NCBI GenBank assembly: GCA_913057815.1
Contig: CAJXOV010000021.1
Span: 1-12,557, forward strand
Length of the DNA: 12,557 nucleotides
Source: an uncultured Flavobacteriales bacterium
GTDB lineage: Bacteria > Bacteroidota > Bacteroidia > Flavobacteriales_D > Sanyastnellaceae
Direction: 5' to 3'
Positions 6,613-12,557 of the stretch are shown here, piece by piece. Numbering within the stretch: the stretch's first letter is position 1; each line of letters starts with the position of its first letter. Under the pieces are notes generated by a model. It did not search any database, was not told the DNA's origin, and saw only the letters and a program-made list of their open reading frames with translations. The position numbers and the translations under genes were made by a program.

Positions 6613-7905
6613 TTAGTCTGAATAGCTATTAATTCCTTCTTTGTAGGTGGTTAATGCTCTTGCTCTAGCCCCTTTATGATCTACCATAGGTTGAGGATAA
6701 GAGAATTCATTTAGATTCTTCACCCATTTTCTAGTATAGATTAAATCTTTATCGAATTTCTTAAGTTGTTCTATTGGATTGAAAATTCTAAAGTATGGGG
6801 CTGAGTCACATCCAGTTCCAGCTGCCCATTGCCAGTTCCCATTGTTGGCAGATAAATCATAATCGAGTAATTTTTTAGCGAAGTATGCTTCTCCCCATCT
6901 CCAATCAATTAGTAAGTGCTTGCAAAGAAAACTAGCTACTACCATTCTCACTCTATTATGAATGTAGCCAGTTTCATTTAGTTGTCTCATACCAGCATCT
7001 ACCATAGGGTATCCAGTTTCTCCTTCACACCATCGTTCGAAATCTTGGGTGTTATTTCTCCATCTTATATTATCATATTTAGGCTTAAAACTTTCAGTTA
7101 CTACTTTGGGAAAATGAAATAAGATTTGCATAAAAAATTCTCTCCAGACTAATTCACTGAGAAATACAGCATCAGTAGACTTTAGTTTCTGAATGATCTG
7201 TCTGACACTTATAGTTCCGAATCTGAGGTGTGGACTTAGGTAGCTGGTTCCGTCTTTGGCGGGAAAGTTCCTCATAATCTCATATTCATCCACCTCTTTT
7301 AATGTAAAAGGTTTAACTTTTTTAGTGGACTTGGTAAATCCTAGTTTTCCTAAAGTTAGAAGGGGAATGTTTGCTATATGTAAATTTTGAAACTTAGAGT
7401 TTTTTATTGGAAGGTGTTTAGTCTTATCAAACTGAGAGAGCCATTTGTTTTTAAAAGGGGTGTATATGGTATAAGGCTTCCCATCATTCTTTAGGACATC
7501 ATTCTCTTCAAAAATTACTTGATCTTTAAAAGCGTGAAAATCAATTCCTTTTTTAGCTAGAAATGACGCTACTTCTTTATCTCTTTTTAATGCGTATGGC
7601 TCATAATCTTTATTGACATAAACTGCAGTTACTTCATATTCTTTAAGGACATTCTCCCAGATCTCAAGAGGAGTGCCATGCATTGTTAAAAACGAGCTTT
7701 CTTTTTTTAAAAGCTCTTCATTCATAGTATAGATTTCATTGTGAATGAAAGACAATCGAGCATCATCCTCAGGAAGCTCTTTTAAGATGTCAGAATCAAA
7801 TATGAATAAAGGTAAAACGGCACTCTCATTAGCTAGTGCCATGTGGAGTGCCGTATTATCTTCTAATCTTAAATCTCTTCTAAACCAACATATTGAAACT
7901 TTCAT
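6613..7905 (-). CDS. phrB: Class I deoxyribodipyrimidine (CPD) photolyase
   Basis: A 430-residue FAD enzyme that uses blue or near-UV light to split cyclobutane pyrimidine dimers. WFRRDLRLEDN (7-17) opens the antenna-binding domain; the FAD domain covers about 215-410 with GTSYLSPHLRFG (219-230), ELVWREF (251-257), TGYPMVDAGMRQL (297-309), NRVRMVVASFL (317-327) and NNGNWQWAAGTG (354-365). By alignment to E. coli PhrB, the electron-transfer Trp triad is kept as W358, W335 and W282, and substrate residues as E251, W254, N317, R318 and W360. Met321 matches the CPD-type Met345, whereas (6-4) enzymes carry His there, so CPD repair is favoured over a cryptochrome role. Tyr314 replaces a Trp of E. 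coli. The antenna cofactor cannot be assigned. No Shine-Dalgarno or clear promoter was seen. It lies 67 nt downstream of the kelch gene. Confidence 0.95.
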   Translation of the reverse strand: MKVSICWFRRDLRLEDNTALHMALANESAVLPLFIFDSDILKELPEDDARLSFIHNEIYTMNEELLKKESSFLTMHGTPLEIWENVLKEYEVTAVYVNKDYEPYALKRDKEVASFLAKKGIDFHAFKDQVIFEENDVLKNDGKPYTIYTPFKNKWLSQFDKTKHLPIKNSKFQNLHIANIPLLTLGKLGFTKSTKKVKPFTLKEVDEYEIMRNFPAKDGTSYLSPHLRFGTISVRQIIQKLKSTDAVFLSELVWREFFMQILFHFPKVVTESFKPKYDNIRWRNNTQDFERWCEGETGYPMVDAGMRQLNETGYIHNRVRMVVASFLCKHLLIDWRWGEAYFAKKLLDYDLSANNGNWQWAAGTGCDSAPYFRIFNPIEQLKKFDKDLIYTRKWVKNLNEFSYPQPMVDHKGARARALTTYKEGINSYSD

Positions 7906-7972
7906 TGTTCGCTGCTTTTTCGCGTAGCAATGGTAGTTAAATTTAATTCCTTATATGTTTCGAATTGATCAA

Positions 7973-9202
7973 TTAATCTTTCACCAATTTAATAGATTGG
8001 CTGAATTCGTTTGAGTTCACCAATAAAGTGTATGTACCAGAGCTAAGGTCAGCTAAGTCTAAAGCTTTATTCGATAATTTAACTTCTCTAATTTTTTTAC
8101 CCAGCACATCTATAACTGTAATAGTTGTTTCTGTTTGATCGAAATTTCCACTTAGTTCTATTTTCAAAATGTCAGTAAAAGGGTTTGGAAAAACAGAGAC
8201 ATTAAAGTCATCTGAATTTTCATTTACAGAAAAAGGAGATGTATACAAATCAAGATCAAAAACGATTACACCATTAGTAACAGCAGCTCCAGGGAATTGA
8301 TTTAAAAACCTTTCTTGCCCCTGAACCAAGTATACTTTTCCGTCAATCACAAAAGAACCAGGTGCCCAACGGCTCAATCCTGGATGACTTGGTAGCTCTG
8401 ACCAAGAGTCATTGGCAGGATCATACTGCCAAAACTCTCCTGTTTCAAAATAATCATGATCATCACCATCACCACTTAGAACATATCCAAAACCATCATG
8501 AGAAAATTGTGTTCCAGCTACTCTTGCTTCACCTGGGAAGTCATCCATTTGTTCCCATTCTTCAGTAGCTGGGTCGTACTTATAAAAGTCATTAAATATT
8601 CCAGCTCCATGTCCAAATCCTACATATGCATAACCGTCTAAATCAAAATAATATGGGTGATGTCTGGGAACTCCAGGGAAATCGGGCTTTTGACTCCATG
8701 AGTCTCCAGCTACATCATACTCCCACCAGTCGTCTCTGTTTCCCGAAGAAGATCCGCCAACTCCTACGAATATTTTACCATCTAAATGAATAAAGGCTGG
8801 GTGCGTTCTAGCTTGACATGGGCATGAAGCTAATTCTTCCCAAGTCTCATTAGTGGGGTCAAATTTCCATAAATCGTTTAAATAATCTCCTACTTGTGTG
8901 TTATAACCAAATCCCATATATCCAAATTCACCATCTGTAACTCCATAAGAGAATCCTCTAGCAATGCCAGGAAAACTTTCAATAGTTGACCAGTCGTCTG
9001 CTATTGGATCATATTTGTGAGAAGTAGCAGTAGAAACATCGAAAGAGTTTGAGCCAGCTACAGAGTATCCTATTCCGTCAATAGCGAATGTGACTGGGTG
9101 GTGCTTAGCTGCACTGCTAGGCAAGGATGCCACATCAAGCCATTCCTGTGCGTTTAACAAGGCGCAAGAGGATATAGCTAAAATTGTAAATAATTGTTTC
9201 AT
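7973..9202 (-). CDS. Secreted kelch-repeat beta-propeller with T9SS type A sorting domain
   Basis: A 409-residue exported protein. Residues 1-18 are a signal peptide (cleavage near LNAQ). Six kelch repeats follow, starting near 37, 83, 134, 182, 230 and 282. Each has a hydrophobic-G-x-G strand and most a YDP/W pair, such as KYDPIADDW (63-71), KFDPTNETW (113-121), KYDPATEEW (208-216) and QYDPANDSW (259-267). The N-terminal strand EWLDVASLP (20-28) resembles the strands that end each repeat and could close the ring with the last blade, giving a six-blade propeller. Residues 336-409 form a type A C-terminal sorting domain: SVFPNPF (336-342), IDVLGKKI (364-371), LSSGTYTLLV (386-395) and a terminal KLVKD. 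It should therefore cross the outer membrane by the T9SS and be released or surface-anchored. Its ligand is unknown and no enzyme domain is present. Confidence 0.93.
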   Translation of the reverse strand: MKQLFTILAISSCALLNAQEWLDVASLPSSAAKHHPVTFAIDGIGYSVAGSNSFDVSTATSHKYDPIADDWSTIESFPGIARGFSYGVTDGEFGYMGFGYNTQVGDYLNDLWKFDPTNETWEELASCPCQARTHPAFIHLDGKIFVGVGGSSSGNRDDWWEYDVAGDSWSQKPDFPGVPRHHPYYFDLDGYAYVGFGHGAGIFNDFYKYDPATEEWEQMDDFPGEARVAGTQFSHDGFGYVLSGDGDDHDYFETGEFWQYDPANDSWSELPSHPGLSRWAPGSFVIDGKVYLVQGQERFLNQFPGAAVTNGVIVFDLDLYTSPFSVNENSDDFNVSVFPNPFTDILKIELSGNFDQTETTITVIDVLGKKIREVKLSNKALDLADLSSGTYTLLVNSNEFSQSIKLVKD

Positions 9203-9286
9203 TTTTAGTGATTTTGTGTCCTACGAAGTTAAAAGAAAAAGACAATGTTCTTTTTTGAGTTAATCTCTCTGAAGGTCTTTTCTTAG

Positions 9287-9304
9287 TTAGCATTGCAATG
9301 CTAA
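9287..9304. promoter_or_regulatory. Perfect 18-bp palindrome upstream of the kelch gene
   Basis: TTAGCATTGCAATGCTAA equals its own reverse complement. It lies 84 nt before the kelch ATG and 53 nt after the stop of the upstream membrane protein gene, in a 155-nt gap with no other feature. It has no loop of its own and no U-run on either strand, so an operator for a dimeric regulator fits better than a terminator. The regulator is unknown. Confidence 0.45.
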
Positions 9305-9357
9305 GCGATAGTCAGTCTTGTACTATACTGATATGTAGAAGGCTAAGATTCTATTTG

Positions 9358-9681
9358 TTAGTTGAAAAACTGCACAGAGGCTACAGAAGCCAGGATAATG
9401 ATAAGAAGAACCAAGCTTCCTTTGAAATATGGTGCTTCAATTTGTTTATGAGATTCCTCTTTTTTCCACCACTTATTATGAAGTAAAGCCAGCCCTGTTC
9501 CAGTAAGGTAAGCAATGTTACAAAGAAGAATACTGACAATGAAAGCTTCTATTGAGAAATATAGAAGTCTAAATTCAGAGTTTTCAAGCAATGAATGAAC
9601 TATGCCTAGAATATTCCAAGAGATAAATATTATTAGATTTAGAATGACAAATCTGACGACTAGAAAAAGTATGTTTTTCAT
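9358..9681 (-). CDS. Small integral membrane protein of unknown function (three predicted helices)
   Basis: A 107-residue hydrophobic protein. Likely membrane helices are at about 4-30, 43-67 and 88-105. Between helices 2 and 3 is a polar, charged loop with WWKKEESHKQ (71-80), which by the positive-inside rule is probably cytoplasmic. There are no Cys pairs, known motifs or signal-peptidase site, and I do not recognise the family. Its ATG comes one base after the TAA of the TonB receptor gene (TAACATG), so it is almost certainly translated from the same message and possibly by re-initiation. A role near the receptor in the envelope can be proposed only from position. The gene is followed by a 155-nt gap holding a perfect palindrome. 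Confidence 0.8.
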   Translation of the reverse strand: MKNILFLVVRFVILNLIIFISWNILGIVHSLLENSEFRLLYFSIEAFIVSILLCNIAYLTGTGLALLHNKWWKKEESHKQIEAPYFKGSLVLLIIILASVASVQFFN

Positions 9682-9682
9682 G

Positions 9683-12280
9683 TTAGATTTTCAGTACTAA
9701 CTTGAGGTTTATTCTTCTGCCGGTAAGGAAGTTTGGTATAGCATACTGACGACCATTTACAGCCTCTATCCATGTGTGATTGATAGTGTTGTTGATCCCT
9801 AATAAATTAAAGAATTCCAAAGAGACAAAACCACTTTTAAAGAAGCGTGTTTTATCATCATCTGCTTCTGATTCAATCTTGCCTTCAGCTATATCCTTTA
9901 ATCTTTCGTTTCTGGCATAAAACAATTCTCTAGAAAGACCAAGATCAACTCTTCTATATGAGGGTGTTTTTAAAATATCATCTCTTCTTTCATTTCCAGG
10001 AGGTCCGTACGGTAGGTTTGTTCCATAAAATCCGGTGATTTGAACTTTCCAAGCAGGATATCTGGGCATTTCATCTTGGAAGAACATGCTAAAGCTGAAA
10101 AGCTGATCAGTAGGTCTTCGGATGAATCCAGGGTCTACTTCTACCGTTTCCACCACTTCGTCATTGGCCGTAATACCTTCTATGATTAATTCTCCATCAG
10201 AATTATAAAACTCTAAGAAATTATCATTAGCAATATCTTCTCTAGATCGAAGTAGAGATAATCTAATCCATGATTGAACACCTTTAATGAATTCACCATT
10301 AACCATGAAATCTGTACCTGTAGTATACCCTTTGGCAGTGTCATCAGCGTAATATCTTATTCTGACATTGTCAATTTCATAAGGAATAATACGAACTAGA
10401 TTTTTATAATAAGCTTCTCCAATAAATTTAAATGGCCTATCCCAAGCTGTAAAATTATAATCCATACTAGCTAAAAAATGCATTGATTTTTGAGCCTGAA
10501 TATTTTCGTTTAATGTACCATCAAACCTTCTTATTTCTCTATAGAATGGAGGTTGATAATAATAACCTGCAGCGAACTTGTATAGAACGTCTTTATTGAA
10601 TTTTATGGCTTTTCCGGAAGAATCTAGTCTCGTTTTTTCTTTGAATGGCTTATAACTGAAGACAGCTCTCGGACTAATAACATTTTCCTTTGTAAAACTC
10701 CAGTAGTTAGCTCTTATTCCCAGGTTGGCCGTCCATTCTGAACCTGAATCAAGAGATCTTTTTCGTTCATACTGAGCATGACCCATGGCTCTCATAGTAT
10801 TGAGGTTATTCTCACCAATAACTACATCATTTAACTGAATCTCATTGGAAGGTGAAATTGGAGTGGAGAATCCTACAGAATCAATGTAGACCCACTCTCT
10901 TAATTGATCATTAATTATTTCGTTTTGGAATCGAACTCCCCACCTAAGTTTCTCTTCTCCATTATCACTTTCCATAAGTCCTTTATGGTTAAACGTGAGG
11001 ACTGTAGCGTCTAAATAGTTTCTGCCGTGTTCTAAAAATGAACCTACACCTAGGTTTCTTAAGACATCTCCGAATTCATCTGCTCCCAAATCTCTTTCTA
11101 ATTCATCAAGTGTGTATTGACCTAGGATATCGAAAGTTTCAGATTCTTGGGTTTTAAATGCTGACAATTGAAATTTCAGTAATCTCTTAGGGAAAGGCAC
11201 ATAATTGGCCGAAATAGCTCCGAATCCTGTTTCGAATTGAGAGCGTTCTTGTCCATCAAAAAATATAGTGAGTCTAAGAGCTTCATTTATATTTCCAATG
11301 TTAGTCTCTCTTGTCTGCGGAACAAAATTATACCTGTTTCTACTGTAATTCCCTAAAATGTCAAAATTCCAAACACCTTTATCGTTTGGTCTCCAAGTCA
11401 TGTAAGTTTGAAGATCTATGTAGTTTGGGTTATAATCTCCTTCGGTATCTAAACTTCCTAAAACATATGTATTACTTCTATATCTAAAGCCAGTATTGTA
11501 AGTGAAATTTCCTTTTTCACTTTTGTCTTGAAAGTGAAGGGAGGCTCCTAACAAGCTAGCCATTACAGAGCCTGAAAAAGAAGAAGGTCTAGCATAATTG
11601 ATGTCTAAAACACTTGATAATTTATCACCATACCGAGCCTCGAATCCACCTGCTGAAAATGACATTGTACTGATCATGTCAGGATTAGGGAAGCTTAATC
11701 CTTCTTGCTGTCCAGCTCTAACTAAGAATGGCCTGTAAACTTCAATGTCATTGACATACACTAAGTTTTCATCAAAATTTCCACCTCTTACATTATAACC
11801 TGAACTTAGCTCAGAAGTGACAGAAACTCCTAAGCCTTGGGTAAGAATTATGCTGGAGATATCATTTTTAATGCTAGGAATATTTACTAGGACTTTGGGG
11901 TCCATTTTGGTCATTGTAGTATTTCTGCGGTAATCTGTTACCTCAGCTGCTGTACCTATAGAAGTAGAAGAATCAAACATTCGAATTCTCCATTGGGTAA
12001 CTTGTTCTTGTTTTAAGTTGACAGACTTGAAAATTGGTTTTTTTCCAGCAAAACGGAACTCTACTGAAAAATTTTTGTTGGCAGGAACTTCTATATTAAA
12101 ATAGCCATCAGAATCGCTAGAGCTCGACAGGGTTTTATCAACTCCATTAATATATATGGAAACACCAGGTAGCACTCCATTGGATTGATCGATAGTGGTT
12201 CCTGTAATAAAACCAGTTTGTGCTGATAAACAGAAACAAGAAAAGATTCCTAAGATAAAGGTTAAAAATCGTATTTGCAT
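9683..12280 (-). CDS. TonB-dependent outer membrane receptor with N-terminal carboxypeptidase-regulatory-like domain
   Basis: An 865-residue outer-membrane transporter powered by TonB-ExbBD. Residues 1-20 are a signal peptide (cleavage near LSAQ). A carboxypeptidase-regulatory-like beta-sandwich spans about 24-103, with the typical TGTTIDQSNGVLPGVSIYIN opening. The plug spans about 125-228, with GYNVRGGNFDENLVYVNDIE (161-180), FPNPDMIS (197-204) and GGFEARYGDKLSSVLDI (211-227). The rest, to the terminal LKLVLKI, is the beta-barrel. I chose the ATG at 12280: the TTG nine bases earlier overlaps a likely -7 element and only adds three residues ahead of the signal peptide. There is no SusD-like gene on the downstream side, so this is not clearly a Sus-type glycan pair, although the divergent neighbour is cut off. 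The substrate is unknown. The three-helix protein gene follows after 1 nt. Confidence 0.94.
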   Translation of the reverse strand: MQIRFLTFILGIFSCFCLSAQTGFITGTTIDQSNGVLPGVSIYINGVDKTLSSSSDSDGYFNIEVPANKNFSVEFRFAGKKPIFKSVNLKQEQVTQWRIRMFDSSTSIGTAAEVTDYRRNTTMTKMDPKVLVNIPSIKNDISSIILTQGLGVSVTSELSSGYNVRGGNFDENLVYVNDIEVYRPFLVRAGQQEGLSFPNPDMISTMSFSAGGFEARYGDKLSSVLDINYARPSSFSGSVMASLLGASLHFQDKSEKGNFTYNTGFRYRSNTYVLGSLDTEGDYNPNYIDLQTYMTWRPNDKGVWNFDILGNYSRNRYNFVPQTRETNIGNINEALRLTIFFDGQERSQFETGFGAISANYVPFPKRLLKFQLSAFKTQESETFDILGQYTLDELERDLGADEFGDVLRNLGVGSFLEHGRNYLDATVLTFNHKGLMESDNGEEKLRWGVRFQNEIINDQLREWVYIDSVGFSTPISPSNEIQLNDVVIGENNLNTMRAMGHAQYERKRSLDSGSEWTANLGIRANYWSFTKENVISPRAVFSYKPFKEKTRLDSSGKAIKFNKDVLYKFAAGYYYQPPFYREIRRFDGTLNENIQAQKSMHFLASMDYNFTAWDRPFKFIGEAYYKNLVRIIPYEIDNVRIRYYADDTAKGYTTGTDFMVNGEFIKGVQSWIRLSLLRSREDIANDNFLEFYNSDGELIIEGITANDEVVETVEVDPGFIRRPTDQLFSFSMFFQDEMPRYPAWKVQITGFYGTNLPYGPPGNERRDDILKTPSYRRVDLGLSRELFYARNERLKDIAEGKIESEADDDKTRFFKSGFVSLEFFNLLGINNTINHTWIEAVNGRQYAIPNFLTGRRINLKLVLKI

Positions 12281-12286
12281 GGTGGT

Positions 12287-12294
12287 CAAAAGTA
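12287..12294 (-). promoter_or_regulatory. Putative -7 element of the TonB receptor operon
   Basis: The minus strand reads TACTTTTG, an exact TAnnTTTG match, 6 nt before the ATG at 12280. If used, the leader would be close to zero. No -33 TTG was found at normal spacing. It overlaps the left arm of a dyad at 12291-12311. Confidence 0.45.
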
Positions 12295-12311
12295 GTGTTT
12301 TACATACTACT
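12291..12311. promoter_or_regulatory. Dyad overlapping the TonB receptor promoter
   Basis: AGTAGT (12291-12296) and ACTACT (12306-12311) are perfect inverted copies with a 9-nt spacer; one more pair (12298/12304) fits beyond a single mismatch. The left arm covers part of the predicted -7 element, as an operator would. It lies in the 116-nt divergent gap (12281-12396), so a regulator bound here could affect both genes. No regulator is identified. Confidence 0.35.
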
Positions 12312-12396
12312 CAGGCATAACGAATAAGAACAAAAAATGGTATATCTAAGATGAATTTTTTACAGCTTGGTATATATTGCAGTTATATTTTACTCT

Positions 12397-12510
12397 ATGA
12401 GATTACATCTGTCAATATTCCTAATTACTTGTATGGTCACTTTATCCTGTGCTGATCAGACTGATTCCATTAAGACAGTTGTTTCGAATGATGAAATAAT
12501 AGGTTTAGCT
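12397..12510 (+). CDS. N-terminus of a probable lipoprotein (3' truncated by contig end)
   Basis: An ATG at 12397 opens 38 codons that run into the adapter at 12511. The protein starts MRLHLSIFLITCMVTLSCAD: a charged start, a hydrophobic core and then TLSC with Cys18, a plausible lipoprotein signal with a relaxed lipobox (Thr at -3). Mature sequence after Cys18 begins ADQTDSIK, polar as expected. It is divergent from the TonB receptor gene with a 116-nt gap. Lipoproteins next to TonB receptors can be their surface partners, but too little is present to say so. A TATATTTT (12384-12391) is one mismatch from a -7 element. Confidence 0.65.
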
Positions 12511-12557
12511 CTGTCTCTTATACACATCTCCGAGCCCACGAGACCTCTCTACATCTC
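12511..12557 (+). other. Nextera Read 2 adapter with i7 index (artefact)
   Basis: Bases 12511-12529 are the inverted 19-bp mosaic end, and 12511-12544 the full Nextera Read 2 adapter in read-through orientation. They are followed by an 8-base i7 index CTCTCTAC (12545-12552, which I recall as Nextera N707) and ATCTC, the start of the P7 sequence. None of this is genomic. Confidence 0.98.

Noticed and set aside
6599..6614. AAAAGAT-AA-ATCTTTT hairpin at the photolyase stop codon
   Set aside because: Seven nearly all A/T pairs with a 2-nt loop make a poor terminator, despite a following T-run on the minus strand.
7963..7974. 12-bp palindrome AATTGATCAATT, and TTAAATTTAA at 7937-7946, between photolyase and kelch genes
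   Set aside because: Short and A/T dominated in AT-rich DNA, and not placed against a recognisable promoter element.
12281..12289. TTG-initiated extension of the TonB receptor by three residues
   Set aside because: It overlaps the exact TAnnTTTG element; the ATG at 12280 begins a well-formed signal peptide.

Overview
The window reads as one AT-rich stretch of a Bacteroidota chromosome, most likely a marine-type member of the Flavobacteriia/Flavobacteriales. The reasons are: a type IX secretion (T9SS) C-terminal sorting domain on the kelch protein; a small protein that looks like the Flavobacteriia Lacal_2735 family; a Cys/Asn-Tyr module seen in marine flavobacterial secreted proteins; -7 promoter elements of the TAnnTTTG type; and an almost complete lack of Shine-Dalgarno sequences. 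Species cannot be named from this. Both ends are library adapter, not biology: bases 1-30 are the Nextera Read 1 adapter and 12511-12557 the Nextera Read 2 adapter with an i7 index, so genomic sequence is 31-12510.

All ten complete genes lie on the minus strand, so transcription runs right to left. Only the two truncated end fragments (31-135 and 12397-12510) are on the plus strand. From right to left: a TonB-dependent receptor (9683-12280), divergent from the start of a possible lipoprotein, is followed after 1 nt by a three-helix membrane protein of unknown function (9358-9681). Then come a secreted six-blade kelch protein with a T9SS tail (7973-9202), a class I CPD photolyase (6613-7905) and a 56-residue Lacal_2735-like protein (6347-6517). 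Next are panB (5300-6115), overlapped by an RluA-family pseudouridine synthase (4540-5319), and trxB (3506-4459) with a clear intrinsic terminator. The last two are a large secreted FG-GAP/VCBS protein (908-3394) and a VanY-type D,D-carboxypeptidase (140-853), which converges on the plus-strand fragment at the left end.

The genes do not form one pathway. Housekeeping functions (pantothenate synthesis, RNA modification, thioredoxin reduction, light-driven DNA repair) alternate with envelope and secreted proteins (outer-membrane receptor, two beta-propeller proteins, peptidoglycan peptidase). Likely co-transcribed pairs are TonB receptor plus membrane protein, and panB plus pseudouridine synthase. 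I see no CRISPR, tRNA, rRNA, insertion sequence or phage gene, and no clear new multigene system. The most notable points are the 14-repeat FG-GAP protein with a Cys module and paired dockerin-like C-terminus, the very short predicted leaders at several genes, and dyads placed on or near promoters.
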